Below, piece by piece: positions 22,836 to 34,600 of a DNA stretch of 64,000 nt. The notes under the pieces were generated by a model. It made no database searches, was not told the DNA's origin, and saw only the letters and a list, made by a program, of their open reading frames with translations. The DNA lies in contig CM051025.1 in the NCBI GenBank assembly GCA_027627225.1, positions 49,970,181 to 50,034,180 of the forward strand. Direction: 5' to 3'. This DNA is from Congeria kusceri (lineage: Eukaryota > Mollusca > Bivalvia > Myida > Dreissenidae). How positions within the stretch are numbered: the first letter of the stretch is position 1; the number at the start of each line of letters is the position of its first letter. Position numbers and translations under genes: made by a program.

Positions 22836-25800
22836 GAATTGTCACATGAGTGACGGATATACCCCCACAATATGGCCTTGTCACAAAACTATGGCACCCA
22901 TTTGAAAGAAATAGACACAGAGAGAATGCTTAAATTTGTGAATGTATAACAGTGTATTTGGAAAAAAGTAATTTCAATAGGAGCCAAAACTCTGTCAATA
23001 ATTAGTAGTTTGTAACTGAAGTCAAATTTGATCTGTATTTTATGACGTTACACCTGTGTACCAAACTTAATTTAACAAGAAATATGGAAATTCCACGAAA
23101 ACCAAATTTTTCTAACGAAATGCATAAAAGTCACCACAATTGTTTGGGGCAAGTTTCATGTTGATTGGGCAAAAATGTGACGTCTAGAGTGTTCACAAGC
23201 TTTTTCAATAACCATATAAGGAAAACTGCCCCGCAGCCTGGCGGCCATGTTTTTCAACGGAGCGGAACCAGGTTAGAACACGGCCGAGATATCATGAGAA
23301 CACATATTCTGAGCAAGTTTCGTGATCATTGGGCTAAATCGTGGGTGTTCACAAGCTTTTTCTTCAATTTGACCTAGTGACCTAGTTTTTGAACCCACAT
23401 GACCCATTTTCGAACTCGTCCGAGATATCATTGGGACAAATGTTCTCAGCATGTTTCATGATCATTAGGCTACAAATGTGGCCTCTAGAGTGTTCGCAAG
23501 CTTTTTAAAGTTTTCAATACAGCTATATACAGAAAACTGCCCCGCCCCATGGCAGCCATGTTCTTCAACGGAGTGGAACCATTTTCGAAATCGGCCGATA
23601 TATCATAAGAACAAATGTTCTGAGCAAGTTTCATGTTGATTGGGCAAAAGTGTGACTTCTAGAGTGTTCACAAGTTATTCCATAGTCATATAAGGAAAAC
23701 TGCCCCGCCCCCTGGCGGCCATGTTTTTCAACGGAGCGGAACCATTTTCGAACTCGGCCGAGATATCATAAGAACAAATATTCTGGACAAGTTTCAGATT
23801 CATTGGGCAAAATGTGACTTCTTGAGTGTTCACAAGCTTTTTCTTAAAGTTGACCTAGTTACCTAGTTTTTTTTAACCCACATGACCCAGTTTCGAACTC
23901 GTCCGAGATATCATTGGGACATATGTTCTGGGCAAGTTTCATGAAGATTTGGCAATACATGTGGCCTCTCGAGTGTTCACAAGCTTTTTTAAAGTTTTCA
24001 ATATAGCCATATAAGAAAAACAGCCCCGCCCCGTGGCAGCCATGTTTGCAACGGAGTGGAACCATTTCGAAATCGGCCGAGATATCATAAGAACAAATGT
24101 TTGGGGCAAGTTTTATGTTGATTGGGCAAAAAATGTGACTTCCAGAGTGATCACAAGCTTTTTCCATGGCCATATACGGAAAACTGCCCCGTCCCCTGGC
24201 GGCCATGTTTTTCAGCGGAGTGGCACCATTTTCGAATTTGGCCTAGATATCATAAGAATAAATGTTCTGAGCAAGTTTCATGTTCATTGGGCTAAAACTG
24301 TGACTTCTAGAGTGTTCATGAGCTTTTTCTTCAATTTGACCTAGTGACCTAGTTTCAGACCCCACATGACCCAGTTTCGAACTCGTCCGACATGTATTAT
24401 GATAAATGTTCTGGGCAAGTTTCATGAATATTGGCAATAAATGTGGCCTCTAGAGTGTTCACAAGCTTTTTTAAGTTGTCAATATAGCCATATAAGGAAA
24501 ACTGCCCCGCCCCGTAGCAGCAATGTTTTTCAACGAAGTGAAACCATTTTCGAACTCGACCGAGATATCATAAGAACAAATGTTTGGGGCAAGTGTCATG
24601 TTGATTGGGCAAAAATGTGACGTCTAGAGTGTTCACAAGCTTTTTCAATAACCATATAAGGAAAACTGCCCCGCAGCCTGGCGGCCATGTTTTTCAACGG
24701 AGCGGAACCAGGTTAGAACACGGCCGAGATATCATGAGAACACATATTCTGAGCAAGTTTCGTGATCATTGGGCTAAATCGTGGGTGTTCACAATCTTTT
24801 TCTTCAATTTGACCTAGTGACCTAGTTTTTGAACCCACATGACCCATTTTCGAACTCGTCCGAGATATCATTGGGACAAATGTTCTCAGCAAGTTTCATG
24901 ATGATTAGGCTACAAATGTGGCCTCTCGAGTGTTCGCAACCTTTTTAAAGTTTTCAATACAGATATATACAGAAAACTGCCCCGCCCCATGGCAGCCATG
25001 TTCTTCAACGGAGTGGAACCATTTTCGAAATCGTCCGATGTATCATAAGAACAAATGTTCTGAGCAAGTTTCATGTTGATTGGGCAAAAGTGTGACTTCT
25101 AGAGTGTTCACAAGTTATTCCATAGTCATATAAGGAAAACTGCCCCGCCCCCTGGCGGCCATGTTTTTCAACGGAGCGGAACCATTTTCGAACTCGGCCG
25201 AGATATCATAAGAACAAATATTCTGCACAAGTTTCAGATTCATTGGGCAAAATGTGACTTCTTGAGTGTTCACAAGCTTTTTCTTAAAGTTGACCTAGTT
25301 ACCTAGTTTTTTTTAACCCATATGACCCAGTTTCGAACTCGTCCGAGATATCATTGGGACATATGTTCTGGGCAAGTTTCATGAAGATTTGGCAATACAT
25401 GTGGCCTCTCGAGTGTTCACAAGCTTTTTTAAAGTTTTCAATATAGCCATATAAGAAAAACAGCCCCGCCCCGTGGCAGCCATGTTTGCAACGGAGTGGA
25501 ACCATTTCGAAATCGGCCGAGATATCATAAGAACAAATGTTTGGGGCAAGTTTTATGTTGATTGGGCAAAAAATGTGACTTCCAGAGTGATCACAAGCTT
25601 TTTCAATGGCCATATACGGAAAACTACCCCGCCCCCTGGCGGCCATGTTTTTCAGCGGAGTGGCACCATTTTCGAATTTGGCCTAGATATCATAAGAATA
25701 AATGTTCTGAGCAAGTTTCATGTTCATTGGGCTAAAACTGTGACTTCTCGAGTGTTCATAAGCTCTTTATTCAATTTGACCTAGTTTCTGACCCCACATG

Positions 25801-27642
25801 ACCCAGTTTCGAACTCGTCCGACATGTATTATGACAAATGTTCTGGGCAAGTTTCATGAAGATTGGCAATAAATGTGGCCTCTAGAGTGTTCACAAGCTT
25901 TTTTAAGTTGTCAATATAGCCATATAAGGAAAACTGCCCCGCCCCGTAGCAGCCATGTTTTTCAACGAAGTGAAACCATTTTCGAACTCGGCCGAGATAT
26001 CATAAGAACAAATGTTTGGGGCAAGTTTCATGCTGATTGGGCAAAAAATGTGACTTCTAGAGTGTTCACAAGCTTTTTCAATAGCCATATACGGAAAACT
26101 GCTCCGTCCCCTGGCGGCCATGTTTTTCAGCGGAGTGGCACCATTTTCGATTCTGGCCTAGATCATAAGAATAAATGTTCTAAGCAAGTTTCATGTTCAT
26201 TGGGCTAAACTGTGACTTCTAGAGTGTTCATAAGCTTTTTCTTCAATTTGACCTAGTGACCTAGTTTCTGACCCCACATGACCCAGTTTCGAACTCGTCT
26301 GAGATGAGTTATGACAAATGTTCTGAACAAGTTTCATGAAGATTGGACAATAAATGTGGCCACTAGAGTGTTAACAAGCTTTTTCAAGTTGTCAATATAG
26401 CCATATAAGGAAAACTGCCCCGCCCCGTAGCAGCTGTTTTTCAACGGAGTGAAACCATTTTCGAACTCGGCCGAGATATCATAAGAACAAATGTTTGGGG
26501 CAAGTTTCATGTTGATTGGGCAAAAATGTGACGTCTAGAGTGTTCACAAGCTTTTTCAATAACCATATAAGGAAAACTGCCCCGCCCCCTGGCGGCCATG
26601 TTTTTCAACGGAGCGGAACCAGGTTCGAACTCGGCCGAGATATCATGAGAACACATATTCTGAGCAAGTTTCATGATCATTGGGCTAAATCGTGGGTGTT
26701 CACAAGCTTTTTCTTCAATTTGACCTAGTGACCTAGTTTTTGACCCCCACATGACCCAGTTTCGAACTCGTCCGATATATCATTGGGACAAATGTTCTGG
26801 GCAAGTATCATGGCAATAAATGTGGCCTCATGAGTGTTCACAAGCTTTTTAAAGTTTTCAATATAGCCATATACGGAAAGCTGGCAACCATGTTTTTCAA
26901 CGGAGTGGAACCATTTTCGAAATCGGCCGAGATATCATAATAACAAATGTTCTGGGCAAGTATCATGAAGATTTGGCAATAAATGTGGCCTCTTGAGTGT
27001 TCACAAGCTTTTTAAAGTTTTCAATATAGCCATATACGGAAAGCTGGCAACCATGTTTTTCAACGGAGTGGAACCATTTTCGAAATCGGCCGAGATATCA
27101 TAATAACAAATGTTCTGAGCAAGTTTCATGTTGATTGGGCAAAAAATGTGACCTCTAGAGTGTTCACACGCTTTTTCTATAAGGAAAACTGCCCCGCCCC
27201 CTGGCGGCCATGTTTTTCAATGGAACGAAACCATTTTCGAACTCGTCCAAGATATCATAAGAACAAACGTTATGTGCAAATTTCATGACCTAGTTGTTGA
27301 CCCCACATTACCCAGTTTCAACAATGTCCAAGATAGTATTGGGACAAATTTTCTGGGCAAGTTCCATGAAGATTACCGGGGGTAAGCAATAAATGTGGCC
27401 TCTAGAGTGTTCACAAGGTAAATGTTGACGACGGACGACGGACAAAACAAACTGTGCGAGTTTAGTCAACATGGAATGAAAAGTTAATTCCCTATAGAGA
27501 CTGAAAGCTAACTGTCGACGAATTATGGATTTTTCACAAACATGGGGCAATAACTCTTGGTCCGATCTGGCCCATATTCGACTTAAACTGAGACCATATG
27601 GCTAAACACAAACGCATTACGGACGACGGACGAAGCAGGACA
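22836..27642. repeat. Dispersed bivalve repeat block
   Basis: The block consists of many copies of ~150-300-bp modules with the phrases GTGACTTCTAGAGTGTTCAC, AAGGAAAACTGCCCCGCCCC, TGGCGGCCATGTTTTTCAAC and GAGATATCATAAGAACAAAT, in alternating order. The many short open frames are by-products of the repetition. It ends in GACGACGGACGAAGCAGGACA, where a hAT-type element interrupts it; the tail GTCCCCCTATACCAATAGCT and AGGTGAGCTAAA follows at 28471. Confidence 0.85.
23143..26022. repeat. 1440-bp tandem duplication
   Basis: The segment from about 23143 to 24582 is repeated from 24583 to about 26022. Long stretches are identical at an offset of exactly 1440 bp (for example 23165-23340 and 24605-24780). 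An 8-bp deletion and scattered substitutions distinguish the copies near their 3' ends. A shorter third copy of the first part begins near 26516. Confidence 0.9.
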
Positions 27643-28462
27643 TAGTGTTGTTAATCAGTGTCCAAAATTTTAGTCGATTAATCAGCAACAAGTTCTGACT
27701 AAATAACCGATTAATAAGCATTCTTGAAAGTAAAGGAAATACACTTTAGACTGCAACATTTCAATTATTTACATTGTTTTATTTAGTTTCGCAGAAAATA
27801 TGTGTCTGATTTATATAATGCAATTATGAAGGAAATAGGCATAAAACATGCTTTTTGTAAAAACAGTTTGTAAAACTGCATTATCCTATTAACGCGCTGG
27901 GCTATTGACAAGATAGTTGAAGATACATATCAGATAAATTAATTATTTAAAATTTAAGCAACGGCACAAACACTATACATTTTTTCGTGTGTTGGGTACA
28001 GAAATGCAAAATTTATCAAATGAATACAAAGACCGTAATTGCATTATTTTTATTTTTACATTTTATAACCTGTGTTTAAACCTTTCACACAAGTAAGATC
28101 TCCATCTTTAAAAATACTGGACTACTGTGTTTGTAATCCTGACATAACAGCTTTACTAGAGACGAATATCAGTTCTACAAATCATATTAAAAATATAAAT
28201 GTATACATTTAATTATATTGAACAATGTATTTAATTATATGTGCATGTGTGCTATTTAAATACATTATTTGGTTACTAAAACAAATAAATGAATTGGATC
28301 ACCTGTTCAAGTTAAAAGAAAGGGATTGGAAATTTTTCAAGAAAGAAAACTCATGAATACATATATTCAATTAATCGACTAATCCCAAATCTTAATCAAC
28401 TAATTAATCATTACCTATTAGTCGTTGATTAATCGACGAAATGATTAATCGGCACAACACTA
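27643..28462. mobile_element. hAT-type non-autonomous element (820 bp)
   Basis: The ends are TAGTGTTGTTAATCAG and its partial inverse ACAACACTA, with the same 8 bases GCAGGACA on both sides (27635-27642 and 28463-28470). Inside, GATTAATCAGCAACA-type and ATTAATCGACTAAT motifs recur near both ends. No coding capacity was seen. A truncated relative lies inverted at 58155-58475. Confidence 0.9.
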
Positions 28463-28470
28463 GCAGGACA

Positions 28471-29225
28471 GTCCCCCTATACCAATAGCTTCGTACTCAG
28501 GTGAGCTAAAAAGCAATGTCATTTACTGTTCATATGAATAAACTCATAAGATTTCATATCCAGAAAATTGTTCCAGACACGACAGTCATCCAAGGAACAT
28601 TTCTTAGTGACAATAACAAAATCCAGCTATTAGTTTACGACAAGAAAGTTGTCAATATAGCCATGTAAGGAAAATTGTCCCGCCTACTGGCACCCGTTTT
28701 TCTATAAATCAAAATGTTTTCAAGGAATTTGGTACAGGACCGCCCAGGGAACATTCATGTAAAAATATTTCGAAATTCAGCAAGAGGTCAGATTAGTTTG
28801 TCCAAGTGGTCAACATAGCCCTATAAGGAAAATTGTCTTGCCCCCACTCCCGCGCCCATGTTTTTGACGAAATTATTTCAATGAATTTGGATTTGATAGA
28901 GGGTCACCCGAAGTACATTTCTGTGGAGTTATTTTGAAATATAGCAAGTGGTTTCTGAGATTTTTAATGGTTTTAACGCTGTTTAAGCTTTTGGTTGCCA
29001 TAGTAACCAGACGTTTCATATTTTCAGTTGAAGTGAAGAAATTTGGTAAACGATCCCCAGGAACATTCCTGTGAAGTTCAGTTATAAACCACGAAGTGGT
29101 TTCAGAGAATTTGTTTGAAGTAATTACTGACGACAAACGACGTACGGTGAGTGGCCCCAATAGATCGCGCTCATGTAATAATTTGTAAGAAATGTTTCTA
29201 GTGTGATCCTCTACCACATTGTACA
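28471..29225. repeat. Tail of dispersed repeat block plus related modules
   Basis: After the repeat tail (AGGTGAGCTAAAAAGC) come two or three diverged modules with TATAGCCATGTAAGGAAAAT and GGAACATTCATGT-type phrases. I see no gene. Confidence 0.6.
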
Positions 29226-29289
29226 AATTAATTCCATTGTTTAAAATATAGCCGTGTGCGGCTGAATAATTTAATTATTGAATGAAGCT

Positions 29290-30960
29290 GGTGGATCTAC
29301 TCATTTATTCACTTGGTCTGGATGAACTAATTAGTTACTGGGTTGGTCCGCTGGATTTAATCGTTTTTTGACTGGACATGGCTGAATGACTGACGGGACC
29401 CGAGGGATTGATTAACTTGACATGACTGAGTGATTGAATTAAGTGGGTCTGGTGGATTGACTCATTTACTGAAAAGGCCTTGGTGAGTGATTGAATTAAG
29501 TGGGTATGATGGATTGACTCATTTATTGACAAGGCCTAGCTGAGTGATTGAATTAAGTGGGTCTGGTGGATTGACTCATTTATTGACAATGCCTAGCTAA
29601 GTGATTGAATTAAGTGGGTCTGGTGGATTGCCTCATTTATTGACAAGGCCTAGCCGAGTGATTTAATTAAGTGGGTATGGTGGATAGACTCATTTATTGA
29701 CAAGGCCTAGCAGAGTGATTGAATTAAGTGGGTATGGTGGATTGACTCATTTATTGACAAGGCCTTGGTGAGTGATTGAATTAACTGGGTCTGGTGGATT
29801 GACTCATTTATTGACAAGGCCTAGCAGAGTGATTGAATTAAGTGGGTATGGTGGATTGACTCATTTATTGACAAGGCCTAGCTGAGTGATTAAATTAAGT
29901 TGGTATGGTGGATTGACTCATTTATTGACAAGGCCTAGCTGAGTGATTGAATTAAGTGGGTATGGTGGATTGACTCATTTATTGACAAGGCCTAGCAGAG
30001 TGATTGAATTAAGTGGGTATGGTGGATTGACTCATTTATTGACAAGGCCTAGCTAAGTGATTGAATTACGTGGGTCTGGTGGAATGACTCATTTATTGAC
30101 AAGGCCTAGCAGAGTGATTGAATTAAGTGGGTATGGTGGATAGACTCATTTATTGAAAAGGCCTTGGTGAGTGATTGAATTAAGTGGGTCTGGTGGATTG
30201 ACTCATTTATTGACAAGGCCTTGGTGAGTGATTGAATTAAGTGGGTATGATGGATTGACTCATTTATTGACAAGGCCTAGCTGAGTGATTTAATTAAGTG
30301 GGTATGGTGGATTGACTCATTTATTGACAAGGCCTAGCTGAGTGATTGAATTAAGTGGGTCTGGTGGATTGACTCATTTATTGACAAGGCCTTGGTGAGT
30401 GATTGAATTAACTGAGTGTGGTGAGTTGACTCATTTACTAAAAAGGCCTTGCTGAGTGATTGAGTTAAGTGGGTCGGGTCGATTGACTCATTTATTGATA
30501 AGACCTAGCTGAACGATGGAATTAAGTGAGTCTGGTGGATTGACTCATTTATTGATAAGGCCTTGCTGAGTTATTGAACTGAGTTGTTCTGGTGGATTGA
30601 CTCATTTATTAATAAGGTCTGGCTGAGTGATTGAAATATTGAGTGGCCTGGTGGATTGACTCAGTTATTGATTCCAACTAATTTATTAATTAGGTTTGAC
30701 TAAATGAGTGAATTATTAGTGGGCCTGTTGAATTGACTCATATATTTATAAGACCTGACCGTGTGATTGCATGATATATTTGGTCTGGCTGATTGGCTTA
30801 TCAGTGGCCGAGTGACTGAGCGTGGTTGATTCGGTGCTGAATGACTGGATGATTGAATTTGCCTTGCTGAGTGACTAACTGATTAATTAGGTCTGACTGA
30901 GTGACTGATTCAGTGAGCCTGTCTGATTAACTGACTGAACTTGGCTGAGTGAATGAATGA
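29290..30960. repeat. 57-bp satellite array (~21 regular monomers, degenerate edges)
   Basis: The monomer GAGTGATTGAATTAAGTGGG + TATGGTGGATTGACTCATTT + ATTGACAAGGCCTAGCT is repeated head to tail. The central copies (29420-30440) are nearly identical, with TATGG/TCTGG and CTAGCT/CTTGGT alternatives mixed along the array. Both edges decay, with longer gaps and loss of period. It lies 3' of FBXO22. Confidence 0.92.
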
Positions 30961-31224
30961 ATTTTTTTACAAAATATAATGATTTTGATTTTTAAATCAC
31001 AAACATCACCTACAATGAAGCAAATTATGAGCTTTAAAATAGTAGAAATTCAACTTTTCAACCATATCCTTTAAACAAATTTAAAACCGATGTATTAAAA
31101 ATGTTAAAAAAGAAAAAGAAATAATAAATAATGTTGATGATTGATCATATTGATGTTGAGTTAAAAAGCCAATAACGTTTTCCTCAGATAATTAGATGTG
31201 CTCGATAATTCTGAAAGCATTAAA

Positions 31225-31657
31225 TTATTTCACAGAAATGAGAACCAACACTGTAGTATATGAATGGAAAAGCTGTGGTGGAGCATTTCCTTTTCTAGAG
31301 TCTGTGCTCTTTCCATTCAAAACACCGTTATGAAAGTTGCACCCAATTTCACCATCGCCGAACAGTCCAAAGAGTGGCGTCTTTGGAAAATGTTTCCGAA
31401 ACACGGCAGACTCCACATTTGGCTCCTCATACAACCCAACCCCTCTTCCAACACAGGCGATCATAAATGCAAAACTGTTTTCTTCTCGTAGTTTCATGTC
31501 TTTTAGCGTCGTAATGCCCTTCTCGATGTCTGCCTTTGTCCTTTCACGGTATTCACTTTCCCAATTTTCAGGCTGCGGCAAAATGACTGAGGCTGCTTCC
31601 ACTTGGTCCCCGTATAGCGACAGAGACATCAATGTTATGATGTCTTTGAAATTATTA
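31225..31657 (-). CDS. FBXO22: FBXO22 exon 5: FIST-C signature and stop
   Basis: Acceptor TTTTGTTTTCAG|TAATAA opens the last coding exon, which ends at TAA 31225-31227. It carries the family-defining motifs ACVGRG, FRKHFPKTPLFGLFGDGEIG and LFHSYTT, and the C-terminus LISVK. No canonical AATAAA was found close downstream on the minus strand, so the 3' UTR end is unknown. Confidence 0.94.
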
Positions 31658-34600
31658 CTGAAAACAAAACACCAAAGAATCAAAGTCATGTATAATTAAA
31701 GTTAATACACATGTACATTTACGTTAATGAAAAGGTTACTGGTGTAACAGGGATGTCTAAAATCTAAATAATCATTAAACTAATGTATAATGGTAAAACC
31801 ATTTCAGTGTAACAAAATCTATGAAGAGCTGTTTTGAGCCCTTGCAACGCTTAAATCAGTTTTTTTAAATGATGTTTTAAACGCCTTGTACCATTCTTTA
31901 AAATCAAAGTACGTAAAAATGCTTGCTTACCCAGAGACTAAATAGTTGCTTTAACAAAGAACAAGAGCTCTTTGTAAAACAGCTATGCCCCTCTAGGTTA
32001 AAAGCGATCTTTTAAATAGTTTAAGTTTGGATGAAAACTGTTGAACATAGCGAGCATAAACTGCTAGAAATACCAATTTTAGATATATAAAAAAAATGGG
32101 AAAAAACACAGCAGTTCCTGGGGGATTCGGTTGATCATCGGGCTTGGCCGAGATATTTCAAACATTGTAATCAAGTTTGGTAAAGATCGGATGAAAAATG
32201 TTGAAAAAGGCTGATCTTAGATCTTTCAAGCGCCATGACGCCACAGTTCCTGGAAGATTGTGTTGATTATCGAACTTGACTAAGAAATTATGTGCACAAG
32301 ATTTTCAACAAGTGTTGTGACGATCGGATAAAAACTGTTGGACTTAGAGAGTGAAAATGGCTAAAATGGTAATTTTAGCTAATTAAAGGGACATAACTCC
32401 ACAGTTCCTAATGCGATATGGCCTATTATTGAACTTGGTCGATATAATATGCCCACAAACATTTCCGTGAAGTTTAGTGAAGATAGGATGCAAACTGTTT
32501 GACTTAAAGAGCAGAAACGGCTAAAAATGCCAATTTAAGATAATGGAAGGGTCATAACTCAACAATTCCTTGTGTGATTTGGGCCGAAATATTATGCCCA
32601 CAAACATAAGTTCTGTACAATCATATGAAAACTGTTGGACTTAAAGAGCGAAAACTAAACCGACCGACCGACAGACCAACATTAGCAAACCAATATATCC
32701 CGCCATATTTGATATGGGGCATCAAAACTGATGAGCATATGTACCCATATTTATATATTTTTAGCAATGATGAGCCTGTTTATCTTGAAGCTTTGAAATA
32801 ATAATCTAATAGGTACAGTCCATTGTCAAAAATTTGATTGAAAAATAAAGCAAACATAGTTTTCAAAATGTTGTCAATAACCCTTATCAGTGATGCTTGC
32901 ATAAATTCCTAGTTTAAACAGAATATTTTTCACAGGATAAGAAATGCAAGTCCATGATATACAATCTTACTATTACTGGTACCAGTAATACGGAAGGCAT
33001 GGGCAGAATTGACTTTTGTGTCAGAAACTCACATTATGATACAAGTTAGTTTGTTTTAAGGTTTTAATTACTGTTAAACCAAATTAGACCTGTTTAAGCT
33101 GATCAAGAATTAACATCAAATCCAGGTCAACAAAAAGCTATTCAATATAGTTTATGAGTGTTTAACCAGACCTATATGTAATCAGTGCAGAGCTCTGCCA
33201 TGCCCTTGGATGCTCATAGCTCAAAATGAGAACCATGCATTTCTTATAAATCTTACCGTTGCTTGTTTGAATAAATACTGGCAACAAATGCTCCAGCCAC
33301 AAGCACCGATCGTTTGTCCACCAGACTTGAAACCAAAGGCTTGCCGAGAAAACCTGGCTTTGTACAGAACAGAAAACAGGCTTTCAACGCCTGGGACTCC
33401 AAAACAGGAAGTATTTCATCGCTTTTTGTTACATCTGTCTGTGTGACCACCTCAAGTCCGTTATCACTGTGAAGCCTGGGGATGCTCAAGACAGTTATAG
33501 CTTCCGTTGATTGAAACTCTTCTGTCTTGAAGTCACCAGTTGTACCTAAAAAAAAATAGTAAACTTTATTAAACAGGATTTTATTCTTAATTCTCTTTTA
33601 ACATCGTAAAACACAAACGATAACAGACCATGAATTACATATTGTATCAGACATTTCAAAAAGTTAAGTGATTACAGGAAACTAGGTACTGTGCTTATGT
33701 CAGAATCACAAGACCTAATTCACATTAACAAGACATACAACATCTGGGCCCAGTTGCTCAAAACTTCAACGGCCAGTTAAGCTAACAGCCTGTTAACTTA
33801 AGATTTAAATAAAGCAAATACTGCAAGCCATTTGCTTGTCCAACATTTGGTACATAATTAAGCATAGCATTTTGTATAGAATGCACTCACAGTTTAAAAT
33901 TGTAATTTTTCATTTACATAAATAAATCAATCGAAAATTTAACGGCTGTTAGCTTAACTCGCCGTTAAAGTTTTGAGCAACTCGCCCCTGATCATGGAAT
34001 GAGTACAAATGTTACAGGCCATTCAGTCCTGCTACCTTCATATCTGAACATGGAATGAGTACAAACGTTACAGGCCATTCGGTCCTGCTACCTTCATATC
34101 TGATCATGGAATTAGTACAAACGTTACAGGCCATTCGGTCCTGCTACCTTCATATCTGATCATGGAATGAGTACAAACGTTACAGGCCATTCGGTCCTGC
34201 TACCTTCATATCTGATCATGGAATGAGTACAAACGTTACAGGCCATTCGGTCCTGCTACCTTCATATCTGATCATGGAATGAGTACAAACGTTACAGGCC
34301 ATTCGGTCCTGCTACCTTCGTATCTGATCATGGAATGAGTACAAACGTTACAGGCCATTCGGTCCTGCTACCTTCATATCTGATCATGGAATGAGTACAA
34401 ACGTTACAGGCCATTCGGTCCTGCTACCTTCATATCTGATCATGGAATGAGTACAAACGTTACAGGCCATTCGGTCCTGCTACCTTCATATCTGATCATG
34501 GAATGAGTACAAACGTTACAGGCCATTCGGTCCTGCTACCTTCATATCTGATCATGGAATGAGTACAAACGTTACAGGCCATTCGGTCCTGCTACATTCG

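Noticed and set aside
23165..26752. Many 60-117-codon frames, some in pairs of equal length
   Set aside because: They follow the 1440-bp duplication and dispersed repeats, with no start, splice or composition signals.
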